A DNA stretch of 32,606 bases from Thiobacillus sp. UBA3361 (GCA_002360535.1 DEQR01000071.1:1-32606); one strand, 5' to 3'; shown: positions 5,937-15,667, counted from the stretch's first letter. Made by a program: numbers and translations. Notes: generated from the sequence alone by a model not told the origin.

Positions 5937-8900
5937 ATGTTGCAGATCATTACCCTGCGCGGCGCCAACGCCTTGTCGGCGTTCCGCGTCGCCAAGCTGC
6001 TGGCCGCCCTCAGGCCCCTGGGCGTGGCGGATCTGGCCGCGGAATACCGCTATTTCGTGGAGGTGGAGGGCACGCTGCCGGCGGCGGATCTGGGTTTCCT
6101 CGGCACCCTGCTGCACGCCGAGCCGCATGCGCCCGAGGCGCCGGTGGTGCTGGTCACGCCGCGCCTGGGCACCGTGTCGCCCTGGTCCTCCAAGGCCACG
6201 GACATCGCCCGCAACTGCGACCTGGCCGGCGTGCGCAGGGTGGAACGCGGCATCGTCTATCGCCTGTTGGGCAAAAAGGCTAGGCCGCTCAAGGCCGAAG
6301 CCGCGGTCCCGGCATTGCCATTGCTCCACGACCGCATGACCGAGAGCGTGTTGTTCGACGAACACGATGCCGATCAGCTGTTCCGCCACATCGCCCCCAA
6401 ACCCCTGTTGACGGTGGACATCCTCAAGGGCGGCAAGACGGGCGGACGGCGCGCCCTGGAACGGGCCAACGCCGAATGGGGCCTGGCCCTGTCGGCGGAC
6501 GAGATCGACTACCTGCTGGAGAACTTCCGCCAGGCCGGGCGCAACCCCACCGACGTGGAGCTGATGATGTTCGCCCAGGCCAACTCGGAACACTGCCGGC
6601 ACAAGATCTTCAACGCCCAGTGGGTCATCGACGGCAAGGCGCAGAAGGATTCCCTGTTCGGCATGATCCGCCACACCCACGCGCGGCGGCCGCAAGGCAC
6701 GCTGTCGGCCTATTCGGACAACGCCTCGGTGATCGAGGGGGCGAGCATCGATCGCTTCTACCCGGACGGCAAAGGCGTTTATCGCTTCAGTCGCGAGCCC
6801 ACCCACATCCTGATGAAGGTGGAAACCCACAACCACCCGACCGCCATCTCCCCGTTTCCGGGTGCGGCCACCGGTTCGGGCGGCGAGATCCGGGACGAGG
6901 GGGCCACCGGCACCGGCTCCAAGCCCAAGGCCGGCCTGAGCGGATTCTCCGTCTCCAACCTGGACATCCCGGACTTCCGACAGCCCTGGGAGCAGGCCTA
7001 CGGCAAACCGGGGCGCATCGTTTCCGCCCTGCAGATCATGCTGGAAGGCCCCATCGGCGCCGCCGCCTTCAACAACGAGTTCGGCCGTCCCAATCTGGCC
7101 GGCTATTTCCGCAGCTTCGAACTGCATACCCCGGACGGCCAGGTGCGCGGCTATCACAAGCCCATCATGTTGGCCGGCGGAGTGGGCAACATCCGCGAGG
7201 ACCATATCCACAAACAAGATTTCCCGCCCGGCACCCTGCTCATTCAGCTGGGCGGCCCCGGAATGCTCATCGGCCTGGGCGGCGGCGCTGCTTCCAGCCT
7301 GGGCTCGGGCAGCAACGTGGAGGCCCTGGACTTCGACTCGGTGCAGCGCGGCAACCCCGAAATCCAGCGCCGCGCCCAAGAGGTCATCGACCGTTGCTGG
7401 CAGATGGGGTCGGACAACCCCATCCTGTCCATCCATGACGTGGGGGCGGGTGGCCTGTCCAACGCCATGCCGGAGCTGGCGCATGGCGCCGGCCTGGGGG
7501 CGAAATTCGAACTGCGCGACGTGCCCAGCGAGGAGCCCGGCATGTCGCCGCGGGAGATCTGGTGCAACGAGGCCCAGGAACGCTACGTGCTGGCCATCGC
7601 GCCGGCCAGCCTGGACCTGTTCGAGTCCATCTGCGCGCGGGAGCGCTGCCCCTACGCCGTGGTGGGCAAGGCCACCCGCAAGGGCCAGTTGGAGGTGAAC
7701 GACAGGCATTTCGCCAATCGGCCGGTGGACATGGCCATGGACGTGCTGCTGGGCAAGCCGCCGCGCATGACCCGCGACGTCAGGCACGTCGCCCCGACGC
7801 TGAAACCCTTCACTGCCGAGGGCCTGGACCTGAAGGAGGCCTGCCTGCGGGTGCTGCGCCACCCCACGGTGGCCAGTAAGAGCTTCCTGATCACCATCGG
7901 CGACCGCACGGTGGGCGGCTTCACCGCCCGCGACCAGTTCGTCGGCCCCTGGCAGATGCCGGTAGCGGACTGCGCCGTCACCACCCTGGGCTACGACACG
8001 CTGCAAGGCGAGGTGATGGCCATGGGCGAACGCACCCCCCTGGCCCTCATCAATCCCGCCGCCTCCGGACGTATGGCGGTGGCCGAGGCGGTGATGAACC
8101 TGGCCGCGGCGGCGGTGGATGACATTTCCGACATCCGCCTGTCCGCCAACTGGATGGCCGCCGCCGGCCATCCGGGCGAGGATGCCGGCCTCTACGACAC
8201 GGTACGCGCCGTCGCCCTGGAGCTGTGTCCGACCTTGGGCATCAGCATCCCGGTGGGCAAGGATTCCATGTCCATGCGCACCACATGGGAGGAGGGGTGC
8301 AATGATGTCGGCGGGAAAAAGGCCGTGGTGGCCCCCCTGTCGCTGATCATTTCCGCCTTCGCGCCGACCCCGGACGCCGGCCGCACCCTGACGCCACAGC
8401 TGCGCACCGACCAGGGCCAAGGTGACGAAAACGCCAGCGACCTGATCCTCATCGACCTGGGTGAGGGCAACAACCGCCTGGGCGGTTCCATCCTGGCCCA
8501 GGTGTATGGCGAATTGGGCGACCGCTGCCCGGACCTGGACGTGCCTGAGCGCCTCAAGACCTTCTTCGAGGTGATACAGAAGCTCAACCGGGAAGGTCGC
8601 GTGCTGGCCTACCACGACCGCTCCGACGGTGGCCTGTTCGCCACCCTGTGCGAGATGGCCTTCGCCGGCCGGGTGGGCGTCGATCTGGACGTGGACGAAT
8701 TGCGCTACCACCGCATTCAGCACGACATCATGGACGACGTGGACGCTCCCGAACCCCACGAGCCGTACACCAGCCGCCTGTTCGGCATCCTGTTCAACGA
8801 GGAACTGGGCGCCGTGCTGCAGGTACGGCGGGCGGACACGCCCATGGTCATGCAGAGCTTCATCGAGGCCGGACTGCGCGACGAGTTCTACATCATCGGC

Positions 8901-9911
8901 CGCCTGAACAGGAAGGACCGCATCCGCGTCTTCCGCGAGGACAAGGCCGTCTTCGACATGCCCCGCCCCGAGCTGCTGGCCGCCTGGTCCGAGACCAGCC
9001 ACCGCATGCAGGCCCTGCGCGACAACCCCGAGTGCGCCCGGCAGGAATTCGAGGGCCTGCTGAAGGATAAGAACCCCGGCCTGCACGTGAAGCTCAGCTT
9101 CGACCCGAACGAAGACGTGGCGGCGCCTTACGTGAAAAAGCGCAAGGCGTCGCCCAAGGTGGCCATCCTGCGCGAGCAGGGGGTGAACGGCCAGGTGGAG
9201 ATGGCCGCCGCCTTCCACAAGGCCGGCTTCACCGCCGTGGACGTGCACATGAGCGATGTCCTGGCCGGCCGCGTCCGGCTCAAGGACTTCAAGGGCCTGG
9301 CCGCCTGCGGCGGTTTCAGCTATGGCGATGTGCTGGGGGCCGGCGGCGGCTGGGCCGCCTCCATCCTGCACAACCCCCACGCGCGCGCCGAGTTCGAGGC
9401 CTTTTTCGGCCGTGAGGACAGCTTCGCCCTGGGGGTGTGCAACGGTTGCCAGATGATGAGCCGGCTCAAGGGCATCATCCCCGGCGCCGAGGATTGGCCG
9501 ACCTTCGAGCGCAACCTGTCGGAGCAGTTCGAAGCCCGCTTCGTCATGGTGGAGGTGCCCGAGTCGCCCTCCATCCTGTTCGAGGGCATGGCCGGCAGCC
9601 GCATGCCCATCGCCGTCGCCCACGGCGAGGGCAGGGCGGTGTTCGGCGGCAAGGCGCAGCGCAAGCGTGCCCTGAGTTGCCTGCGCTACGTCGATAACCG
9701 GGGCCGGGTGACCGAAGACTACCCCCTCAACCCCAACGGCTCGCCCAAGGGCATCACCGGCCTGACCACGCCGGACGGCCGCTTCACCATCATGATGCCG
9801 CACCCGGAACGGGTGTTCCGCGCCATCCAGCACTCCTGGCGGCCGGACGGTTGGCGCGAGGACGGCCCCTGGCTGCGGTTGTTCCGGAACGCGCGCCGCT
9901 GGGTGGGGTGA
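5937..9911 (+). CDS. purL: Phosphoribosylformylglycinamidine synthase PurL (large, single-chain form)
   Basis: PurL converts FGAR, ATP and glutamine to FGAM in purine synthesis. The 1324 residues match the long proteobacterial form, in which the PurS-like, synthetase and glutaminase parts are fused. After the N-terminal domain come family motifs such as FAQANSEHCRHKIFNAQW (about residues 212-229), KVETHNHPTAISPFPGAATG, and the second half DSMSMRT and HDRSDGGL. The C-terminal class I glutamine amidotransferase begins near residue 1080 (AILREQGVNGQVEMA). Its catalytic triad is C1168 (GVCNGC), H1289 and E1291 (MPHPERVF). The long antisense frame over this gene is a GC-codon artefact. The start has only weak RBS support. 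Confidence 0.97.
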   Translation: MLQIITLRGANALSAFRVAKLLAALRPLGVADLAAEYRYFVEVEGTLPAADLGFLGTLLHAEPHAPEAPVVLVTPRLGTVSPWSSKATDIARNCDLAGVRRVERGIVYRLLGKKARPLKAEAAVPALPLLHDRMTESVLFDEHDADQLFRHIAPKPLLTVDILKGGKTGGRRALERANAEWGLALSADEIDYLLENFRQAGRNPTDVELMMFAQANSEHCRHKIFNAQWVIDGKAQKDSLFGMIRHTHARRPQGTLSAYSDNASVIEGASIDRFYPDGKGVYRFSREPTHILMKVETHNHPTAISPFPGAATGSGGEIRDEGATGTGSKPKAGLSGFSVSNLDIPDFRQPWEQAYGKPGRIVSALQIMLEGPIGAAAFNNEFGRPNLAGYFRSFELHTPDGQVRGYHKPIMLAGGVGNIREDHIHKQDFPPGTLLIQLGGPGMLIGLGGGAASSLGSGSNVEALDFDSVQRGNPEIQRRAQEVIDRCWQMGSDNPILSIHDVGAGGLSNAMPELAHGAGLGAKFELRDVPSEEPGMSPREIWCNEAQERYVLAIAPASLDLFESICARERCPYAVVGKATRKGQLEVNDRHFANRPVDMAMDVLLGKPPRMTRDVRHVAPTLKPFTAEGLDLKEACLRVLRHPTVASKSFLITIGDRTVGGFTARDQFVGPWQMPVADCAVTTLGYDTLQGEVMAMGERTPLALINPAASGRMAVAEAVMNLAAAAVDDISDIRLSANWMAAAGHPGEDAGLYDTVRAVALELCPTLGISIPVGKDSMSMRTTWEEGCNDVGGKKAVVAPLSLIISAFAPTPDAGRTLTPQLRTDQGQGDENASDLILIDLGEGNNRLGGSILAQVYGELGDRCPDLDVPERLKTFFEVIQKLNREGRVLAYHDRSDGGLFATLCEMAFAGRVGVDLDVDELRYHRIQHDIMDDVDAPEPHEPYTSRLFGILFNEELGAVLQVRRADTPMVMQSFIEAGLRDEFYIIGRLNRKDRIRVFREDKAVFDMPRPELLAAWSETSHRMQALRDNPECARQEFEGLLKDKNPGLHVKLSFDPNEDVAAPYVKKRKASPKVAILREQGVNGQVEMAAAFHKAGFTAVDVHMSDVLAGRVRLKDFKGLAACGGFSYGDVLGAGGGWAASILHNPHARAEFEAFFGREDSFALGVCNGCQMMSRLKGIIPGAEDWPTFERNLSEQFEARFVMVEVPESPSILFEGMAGSRMPIAVAHGEGRAVFGGKAQRKRALSCLRYVDNRGRVTEDYPLNPNGSPKGITGLTTPDGRFTIMMPHPERVFRAIQHSWRPDGWREDGPWLRLFRNARRWVG

Positions 9912-10029
9912 GTCGGCCGCCCGCGGTTGTCGTTCTTCCCGGGAACGGCTCGGGCGGGTTGCGGCGGGCTATCGGGTGCCTGTGGACCTGGCGGTGGCCA
10001 GGCATGCAGCTTCACCATCGTTTCAAATC

Positions 10030-10043
10030 TTGATGTCAATCAT
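10030..10043 (+). promoter_or_regulatory. FNR/ANR-type box upstream of the multiheme cytochrome
   Basis: TTGAT-GTCA-ATCAT matches the FNR/CRP-family anaerobic consensus TTGAT-N4-ATCAA at 9 of 10 fixed bases. If its centre (10036/10037) is at -41.5, transcription would start near 10078, with an A/T-rich -10 at about 10064-10071. The cytochrome ATG is at 10107. This suggests activation under low oxygen (inference). Confidence 0.65.
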
Positions 10044-10106
10044 TTTTCCCTTGATTTGACTGGTAAAAAATGACCATGCCCACAACCGGGGATAGGAGGA
10101 GGGGTC

Positions 10107-11369
10107 ATGAAAGCAATCCTGTTGTTCGTCGTTGCCCTGCTGTTCAGCGCGTCGGCCCTGGCCGACGAGTGCGTCGAATGCCACAAGAAGACCTCCCCGG
10201 GGGTGGTGGCCGACTGGGAGGCCAGCAAGCACTCCAAGGCCACCAAGGACCGGGCCACCTGCGCCACCTGCCACGGCAAGAACCACATGAGCAAGGACGA
10301 TGCCCATATGGCCAAGATGCCCACGGCGGAGACCTGCGGCGCCTGCCACGACAAGCAGGAGGCCCAGTTCAAGAAGGGCAAGCACAACCACGCCTGGACC
10401 GCCATGAAGGCCATGCCCACCACCCACATGCTGCCCATGCAACTGGCGGCGGGGATGAAGGGTTGCGGCGGCTGCCACAAGATGGGCACCAAATCGAAGG
10501 AAGAAGTGGCCAGGCTGAAGGCCGAGGGCTACGGTTACGGCAACGCCTCCTGCGATGCCTGCCATACCCGCCACACCTTCAGCAAGAAGGAGGCGCAGCA
10601 GCCCCAGGCCTGCCAGACCTGCCACATGGGCTTCGACCATCCGCAGTGGGAGATGTACTCGTCGTCCAAGCACGGGGTGCGCTATCTGCTGAAGCAGAGC
10701 GGCATCCTGCCCGAGACCGCCGCCGCGCCCACCTGCCAGACCTGCCACATGCAGGACGGCGATCATGAGGTGCGCACCGCCTGGGGCTTCCTGGCCGTGC
10801 GCCTGCCGCTGCCCAACGATCCGCAATGGAAGGCCGACCAGGTCACCATCCTGCAGGCCCTGGGCGTGCTGGACCCGGCCGGCAACCCCACCGGCCGCCT
10901 GGACGCGGTGAAGGCCGCCGACGTGGCGCGTCTGGACCAGGCCTCCTTCGACAAGGAGCGCAACAAGATGATCAAGACCTGCACCCAGTGCCACGCGGAG
11001 AAATTCGCCCGCGGCGAACTGGAGAAGGGCGACGAGATCATCCGTCAGGCCGACCACCTGCTGGCCGAGTCGATCCGCGTCATCACCGGGCTGTACAAGG
11101 ACGGCGTGCTCAAGAAGCCGGCCCACTACGCCTACGAGTTCCCGGACCTGCTGGCCTTCCACGACGCCCCGACGCCCATCGAGCACAGGCTGTTCGTCAT
11201 GCACCTGAAGCACCGCATGCGCACCTTCCAGGGCACCTTCCACGCCAACCCGGACTATGCCCTGTGGTACGGCTGGAGCGAGATGCTCCAGGACTCGGCG
11301 GAGATCAAGCATCTGGCGGCGGAACTGCGCGAGAAACACGCCGGCGCCAAGAAGACCGTTCGCAAGTAA
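10107..11369 (+). CDS. Octaheme c-type cytochrome, hydroxylamine oxidoreductase (HAO)-like family
   Basis: A signal peptide (residues 1-19, SALA before D20) sends the protein to the periplasm. Eight CXXCH haem sites begin at residues 22, 52, 77, 120, 149, 169, 210 and 292. The segment DHPQWEMYSSSKHG and the C-terminal region around HLKHRMRTFQGTFHANPDY resemble the octaheme HAO-like family. At 420 residues it is shorter than nitrifier HAO (about 550). All sites are CXXCH, with no CXXCK as in NrfA. I cannot tell from sequence alone whether the tyrosine that crosslinks haem P460 in true HAO is present. Hydroxylamine oxidation or nitrite/hydroxylamine reduction are both possible. No partner quinol oxidase or cytochrome gene is adjacent. 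A strong RBS (GGAGGAGG) and a near-perfect terminator frame it as a single-gene unit. Confidence 0.88.
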   Translation: MKAILLFVVALLFSASALADECVECHKKTSPGVVADWEASKHSKATKDRATCATCHGKNHMSKDDAHMAKMPTAETCGACHDKQEAQFKKGKHNHAWTAMKAMPTTHMLPMQLAAGMKGCGGCHKMGTKSKEEVARLKAEGYGYGNASCDACHTRHTFSKKEAQQPQACQTCHMGFDHPQWEMYSSSKHGVRYLLKQSGILPETAAAPTCQTCHMQDGDHEVRTAWGFLAVRLPLPNDPQWKADQVTILQALGVLDPAGNPTGRLDAVKAADVARLDQASFDKERNKMIKTCTQCHAEKFARGELEKGDEIIRQADHLLAESIRVITGLYKDGVLKKPAHYAYEFPDLLAFHDAPTPIEHRLFVMHLKHRMRTFQGTFHANPDYALWYGWSEMLQDSAEIKHLAAELREKHAGAKKTVRK

Positions 11370-11382
11370 GACCACGCTCCGA

Positions 11383-11413
11383 GGGACACCGGGCATCGCC
11401 CGGTGTCCCTTTT
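11383..11413 (+). terminator. Strong intrinsic terminator after the cytochrome gene
   Basis: A perfect 12-bp stem (GGGACACCGGGC / GCCCGGTGTCCC) with a 3-base loop ATC is followed by TTTTCT. It lies 13 bases after the cytochrome stop codon. Confidence 0.93.
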
Positions 11414-11506
11414 CTATTTGTTTCAGCGGTCAGCGCCCGCGCCTAATCCCCCATAGGCTCAATCATGGCCGTTACGGCTGGGGCAACCTGGCAAGGATCC
11501 GTGCGG

Positions 11507-13648
11507 TCAGGGCATCATCAGCAGCAGCGGCAACAGCCACCAGGGGAATGGCTGCTTGATTTCCACCGGCAGCGGGGCGCTGGGGGCGCTGGCCACCCGG
11601 TCATGGTCAAAGGCCGTCACTCGCAGCCAGTATTGGCCGGGTTGGGGCATGATCAGGCGCAGTTCCGTCAGGGGGGTGTCGAAGCGCTGCACGTCCCGGG
11701 TAAAGCCCGGGTCGCGGGCCAATTCGAGTTGATAGCCCCGTGCCGTCTGGTTTTCCTGCCAGGTCACGTACAGGCGATGGTTGTCTTCCCTGGCCTGGAC
11801 GATGGCCGGCGCCGACGGCGGCGGTTGGAACAGCAGGCCGCGGGGTACCGAGTAGGGACCTTTGTTCCTGTCCGCGCCCAGGGCGGCGACCCGCCAATGA
11901 TACTGGCCGGCTTCGGCAACCTTCACCGGGTATTCGGTGCCGGCCACCTGGACGTTCACCTCAGGCGTGCCGAAACCCGCATCCCTGCCCAGTTGCAGGT
12001 TGTAGCCCTCGGCGCCGGGTACTGCGTCCCAGGCCAGCTGTGTGGACAGTCCGCGCACCCGCTCGTTATCCCCGTGACTGCGCGGTTCGGGCGGCGGGAG
12101 CAGGATCACAGGGCTCGGGTCGGACCAGACGCCGGCCTGGCCGTCCGCCTCCGTGCCACGTACCCGCCACCAGTATTTCCCTGGGGCCAGGGCCAAGGTG
12201 AGACGGGTGGCATCGGTCTGCCTGCGTTCCAGAGGGGCGGAAAGGGTTTCGTCGGCACCCAGTTCAAACTCGTATCTCTGCGCACCGGGCAGGCTGGACC
12301 AGGCGAAATGGGCCTGTCCCCCCTCGGTCCCGCTCTCCACGCCGGGCGCGGCGGGCAGGGGCTGGACGAGGAAGCGGTCCGCCATGCCCCAGCCGTGGCG
12401 CAGGCCCTGATCGTCCAGGCTGGCCAGCCGCCAGTGCCATTCGCCCGCCGGCAGGGTTTCCGTATGCCGGGTGACAGCCTTCAGCCGGCGCTCCAGCACC
12501 TCGCGGTCGAAGCCGGACGAGGGTGAGATCTGCAGCGCATAACCCTGCGCCTCGGCGGCGGCGGACCAGGCCAACTCCACCTGCTGGCTGTAAGCACGGC
12601 TGCCGCTGGCGGGCGCCACGGTCTGGGGGGGCAGGGGGCGGGCGTCCAGCTCGAAGGGGTGGTCCCGGTCCAGACCCTCCAACCCGTCCGCGTCCACGCC
12701 CCGCACCCGCAGCACGTATCGGCCGTCGGGCAGGTCGGTTTGCCAGACGGCACGCGGTTCCCTGAACAGATCGTCGAGGACGATGTCGTGGAAATCCGCG
12801 TCGCGGGCTACCTGGGCGCGCCAGGCGTCGGCGGCCATGACGGGGTTCCAGGCGAAGCGGATCGGCAGACTGTCGATGCGCGCCGGCAGGCCGTCCAGGT
12901 TGGGCCTGGGGCGCAACGCCCGTGGCGGGGCGGGAGGCTTGCCGGCCTCGGCCACCGTGCCCTGGCCGGCCTCGACCCCCACCTCCTGGCCCTGAGCCGC
13001 TACGCCCACGGCGCCTTCCAGCACCTCGCTGCGCAGGGCCTTGCCATCCTCGGCCATGTTCAGCCGGAATGCGGTGCCGCGCAGTCCGGCCACTGCCACC
13101 GGGGTGGCGACCCGGAAGCCGCCGGCTGGGGCCACCTGCTTGCTGGCATTGGCCTCCAGGCGACCGCTTTCCAGGTTCAGTTCGGTGGAGACCATGCCGG
13201 TCTTGCCGTAGGCCGCCAGGCGGCCGAACAGCAGCTTGGAGGACGGTTGCTGATTGAGCACCGAGCCATCGGCCAGCTTGATGGTGGCGAAACTACCGGG
13301 GCCGGTGATCACGGTCTCACCGCCACCGATGGCATCGCCCACCGTCATCTTGCGGAACGGCCCGTCCGCCGGCTTGATGCGCACGTTGCCCTTGGCATGG
13401 GTGACCGTGGCCGGCGCCGGGGTCTCCTTCAACAAGGCCACGGGAATCTTGATGCGGGTGTTGGTGGGCAGATGCCTGGGGTTCTTCAGCTGGTTTGCCC
13501 GCTGGACCTTAGGCCAGTCGCTGGGGTTCTTCAGGTATTGCTGGCCAATGCCGGTCAGGGTGTCACCCGGATAGGTAAGATACAGCCAGTCATCCGCGTG
13601 GCTCGCTGCGGCCATGCTCAGGGCCAGGATCAGGAGCGGAAGACGCAT
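11507..13648 (-). CDS. Exported LysM / FecR-domain protein with Fn3-like repeats
   Basis: A signal peptide (about residues 1-18) is followed by a LysM domain (about 23-69, YPGDTLTGIGQQYL), which in this family binds peptidoglycan-type glycans. A FecR-type domain spans about 82-220 (GNVRIKP ... VATPVAVAGLRGTAFRLN). Five Fn3-like units follow, at about 262-335, 355-430, 443-517, 533-608 and 622-697. Each has a Trp near its start, a Y..Q/E.. strand and a G.Y.WRV strand near its end. The 713-residue protein ends in an unusual bare hydrophobic tail (FPWWLLPLLLMMP) with no charged residues after it. FecR here is unlikely to be the iron anti-sigma type, since no sigma factor or receptor is adjacent. 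Similar proteins often neighbour CHASE2-type cyclases, not seen here. The start has AAGGAA just upstream. Confidence 0.85.
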   Translation of the reverse strand: MRLPLLILALSMAAASHADDWLYLTYPGDTLTGIGQQYLKNPSDWPKVQRANQLKNPRHLPTNTRIKIPVALLKETPAPATVTHAKGNVRIKPADGPFRKMTVGDAIGGGETVITGPGSFATIKLADGSVLNQQPSSKLLFGRLAAYGKTGMVSTELNLESGRLEANASKQVAPAGGFRVATPVAVAGLRGTAFRLNMAEDGKALRSEVLEGAVGVAAQGQEVGVEAGQGTVAEAGKPPAPPRALRPRPNLDGLPARIDSLPIRFAWNPVMAADAWRAQVARDADFHDIVLDDLFREPRAVWQTDLPDGRYVLRVRGVDADGLEGLDRDHPFELDARPLPPQTVAPASGSRAYSQQVELAWSAAAEAQGYALQISPSSGFDREVLERRLKAVTRHTETLPAGEWHWRLASLDDQGLRHGWGMADRFLVQPLPAAPGVESGTEGGQAHFAWSSLPGAQRYEFELGADETLSAPLERRQTDATRLTLALAPGKYWWRVRGTEADGQAGVWSDPSPVILLPPPEPRSHGDNERVRGLSTQLAWDAVPGAEGYNLQLGRDAGFGTPEVNVQVAGTEYPVKVAEAGQYHWRVAALGADRNKGPYSVPRGLLFQPPPSAPAIVQAREDNHRLYVTWQENQTARGYQLELARDPGFTRDVQRFDTPLTELRLIMPQPGQYWLRVTAFDHDRVASAPSAPLPVEIKQPFPWWLLPLLLMMP

Positions 13649-13791
13649 GGCAATTCCTTTCGTGGGCTGGTGTGGGACGGTATCAACATCGGCTTAATCA
13701 TAAGGCGCGTTAATGACCTTGTCGTGGTAGGGATTCCGGCCCCGCATCATCATCTTGGACATGGATTAGCGCGGTGTCGCGAGCCGGGCAG

Positions 13792-13819
13792 TTGAGGAAG
13801 GCTGGCATGCTAATATGCA
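13792..13819 (+). promoter_or_regulatory. Possible sigma-70 promoter for typA
   Basis: TTGAGG (13792-13797) and TATGCA (13814-13819) are separated by 16 bases, 27 bases before the typA ATG. The match is partial (the -10 is poor). It lies in the 198-base gap between two divergent genes, where a typA promoter is expected. Confidence 0.3.
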
Positions 13820-13846
13820 CCGCTTTGCCTATCAGAGTTTCCTTAT

Positions 13847-15658
13847 ATGCCCCGCGCCCTCCGCAACATCGCCATCATCGCCCACGTCGATCATGGCAAG
13901 ACCACCCTGGTGGACAAGCTGCTCCAGCAGTCCGGCACCTTTGCCGCGCACCAGCAGATATCCGAACGGGTGATGGACTCCAACGACCTGGAAAAAGAGC
14001 GGGGCATCACCATTCTGGCCAAGAACACGGCCATCGATTACCAGGGTATCCGCATCAACATCGTCGATACGCCCGGCCACGCCGACTTCGGCGGCGAGGT
14101 GGAACGGGTGCTGGGCATGGTGGATGGCTGCCTGCTTCTGGTGGATGCGGTGGAAGGCCCCATGCCGCAGACCCGCTTCGTCACCCGCAAGGCCCTGCAT
14201 CATGGGCTCAAGCCCATCGTGGTGATCAACAAGGTGGACCGGCCCGGCTCCCGGCCCGACTGGGTGATCAACCAGACCTTCGACCTGTTCGACAAGCTGG
14301 GCGCCACCGAGGAGCAACTGGACTTTCCGGTGGTGTATGCCTCAGCGCTGCAGGGTTGGGCCACGAAGAACCTGTCCGACAAGACCGACAACATGCAGGC
14401 CCTGTACGAAGCCATCCTGGAGCACGTCGCCGCCCCCGAGGACAACAGCGACGAGCCCTTGCAGATGCAGATCGCCGCCCTGGACTACTCCAACTACCTG
14501 GGCCGCCTGGGCGTGGGCCGCATCCGACGCGGGCGCATGAAGCCCGGCCAGGAAGTGATGGTCATGCAGGGCGACGAGTTCAGGGAGAAGGCCAGGATCG
14601 GCCAGGTGCTGGGCTTCAGGGGCCTGGAGCGCCTCCCGGTGGAAGAGGCCCTGGCCGGCGACATCGTCATCATCTCCGGCGTCGAGCACGTGGCCATCGG
14701 CGCCACCATCGCCGACGCGGAACGGCCCGAAGCCCTGCCCATGATCACCGTCGATGAGCCCACCCTGACCATGAACTTCCAGGTCAATACCTCGCCCTTC
14801 GCGGGCCGTGAGGGGAAATACGTTACCAGCCGCAACATCCGCGACCGCCTGGCCAAGGAGCTCAACACCAACGTGGCCCTGCGCGTGGAGGACACCGCCG
14901 ACGCCGATGTGTTCAAGGTCTCCGGCCGGGGCGAGCTGCACCTGACCATCCTGCTGGAGAACATGCGCCGGGAGGGCTACGAGATGGCCGTGTCCCGCCC
15001 CCAGGTGGTGACCCGGGAGCTGGACGGCGAGAAGCAGGAGCCCTATGAGTTGTTGACCATCGACGTGGAGGAGGAGCACCAGGGCGCCATCATGGAAGAG
15101 ATCGGTCTGCGCCGCGGCGACATGCTGGACATGGTGCCCGACGGCCACGGCCGGGTGCGTCTGGAATACCGCATCCCGGCGCGCGGTCTGATCGGCTTCC
15201 AGGGCGAGTTCCTGACCATGACCCGCGGCACCGGCCTGATGAGCCACGTTTTCGACGACTGGGGCCCCATCCGCCCCGACATGCCCGGCCGCCGCAACGG
15301 TGTGCTGATCTCCGCCGAGGACGGCGCGGCTGTGGCCTATGCCCTGTGGAAATTGCAGGACCGGGGCCGCATGTTCGTCAACCCCGGCGATCCGTTGTAC
15401 GAAGGTATCATCATCGGTGTGCACAGCCGCGAGAACGACCTAGTGGTCAACCCCATCAAGGGCAAGCAGCTCACCAACGTGCGCGCCTCGGGCACCGACG
15501 AGGCGGTGCGCCTGACGCCGCCTATCGAGATGTCCCTGGAACGGGCAGTGGAGTTCATCGAGGACGACGAGCTGGTGGAGATCACTCCCAAGTCGATTCG
15601 TATCCGCAAGCGCCACCTCAAGGAACACGAGCGCAAGCGGGCGGCCCGCGAGGGCTGA
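13847..15658 (+). CDS. typA: Ribosome-associated translational GTPase TypA/BipA
   Basis: TypA/BipA is an EF-G-like GTPase that binds the 70S ribosome and helps 50S assembly and stress or cold adaptation. The P-loop AHVDHGKTT lies at residues 12-20, with the switch motif ERGITI, DTPGHADF and NKVDRPG as G-motifs. Domains II to V follow, and the C-terminal specific region contains SGRGELHLTILLENMRREGYE and RIRKRHLKEHERKR. Its 603 residues match the usual length (about 605). The start codon has only a weak purine-rich upstream sequence. It probably leads an operon with mtfA, which starts 9 bases after its stop. Confidence 0.97.
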   Translation: MPRALRNIAIIAHVDHGKTTLVDKLLQQSGTFAAHQQISERVMDSNDLEKERGITILAKNTAIDYQGIRINIVDTPGHADFGGEVERVLGMVDGCLLLVDAVEGPMPQTRFVTRKALHHGLKPIVVINKVDRPGSRPDWVINQTFDLFDKLGATEEQLDFPVVYASALQGWATKNLSDKTDNMQALYEAILEHVAAPEDNSDEPLQMQIAALDYSNYLGRLGVGRIRRGRMKPGQEVMVMQGDEFREKARIGQVLGFRGLERLPVEEALAGDIVIISGVEHVAIGATIADAERPEALPMITVDEPTLTMNFQVNTSPFAGREGKYVTSRNIRDRLAKELNTNVALRVEDTADADVFKVSGRGELHLTILLENMRREGYEMAVSRPQVVTRELDGEKQEPYELLTIDVEEEHQGAIMEEIGLRRGDMLDMVPDGHGRVRLEYRIPARGLIGFQGEFLTMTRGTGLMSHVFDDWGPIRPDMPGRRNGVLISAEDGAAVAYALWKLQDRGRMFVNPGDPLYEGIIIGVHSRENDLVVNPIKGKQLTNVRASGTDEAVRLTPPIEMSLERAVEFIEDDELVEITPKSIRIRKRHLKEHERKRAAREG

Positions 15659-15667
15659 CCGGGCCGC

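Noticed and set aside
5247..9833. A 1528-residue open frame on the minus strand across DUF3330-like, response regulator and purL
   Set aside because: It is antisense to well-supported genes, has no recognisable domain and is typical of GC-rich codon bias, where the opposite strand lacks stops.
9912..10029. Short hairpins after purL (9931-9947 and 9987-10002)
   Set aside because: Neither has a T-tract; with only 5-6 bp stems in GC-rich DNA they may be chance.
12659..13795. A 378-residue plus-strand frame opposite the FecR/LysM gene
   Set aside because: No domain or RBS support; the minus-strand protein has a signal peptide, LysM, FecR and Fn3-like repeats.
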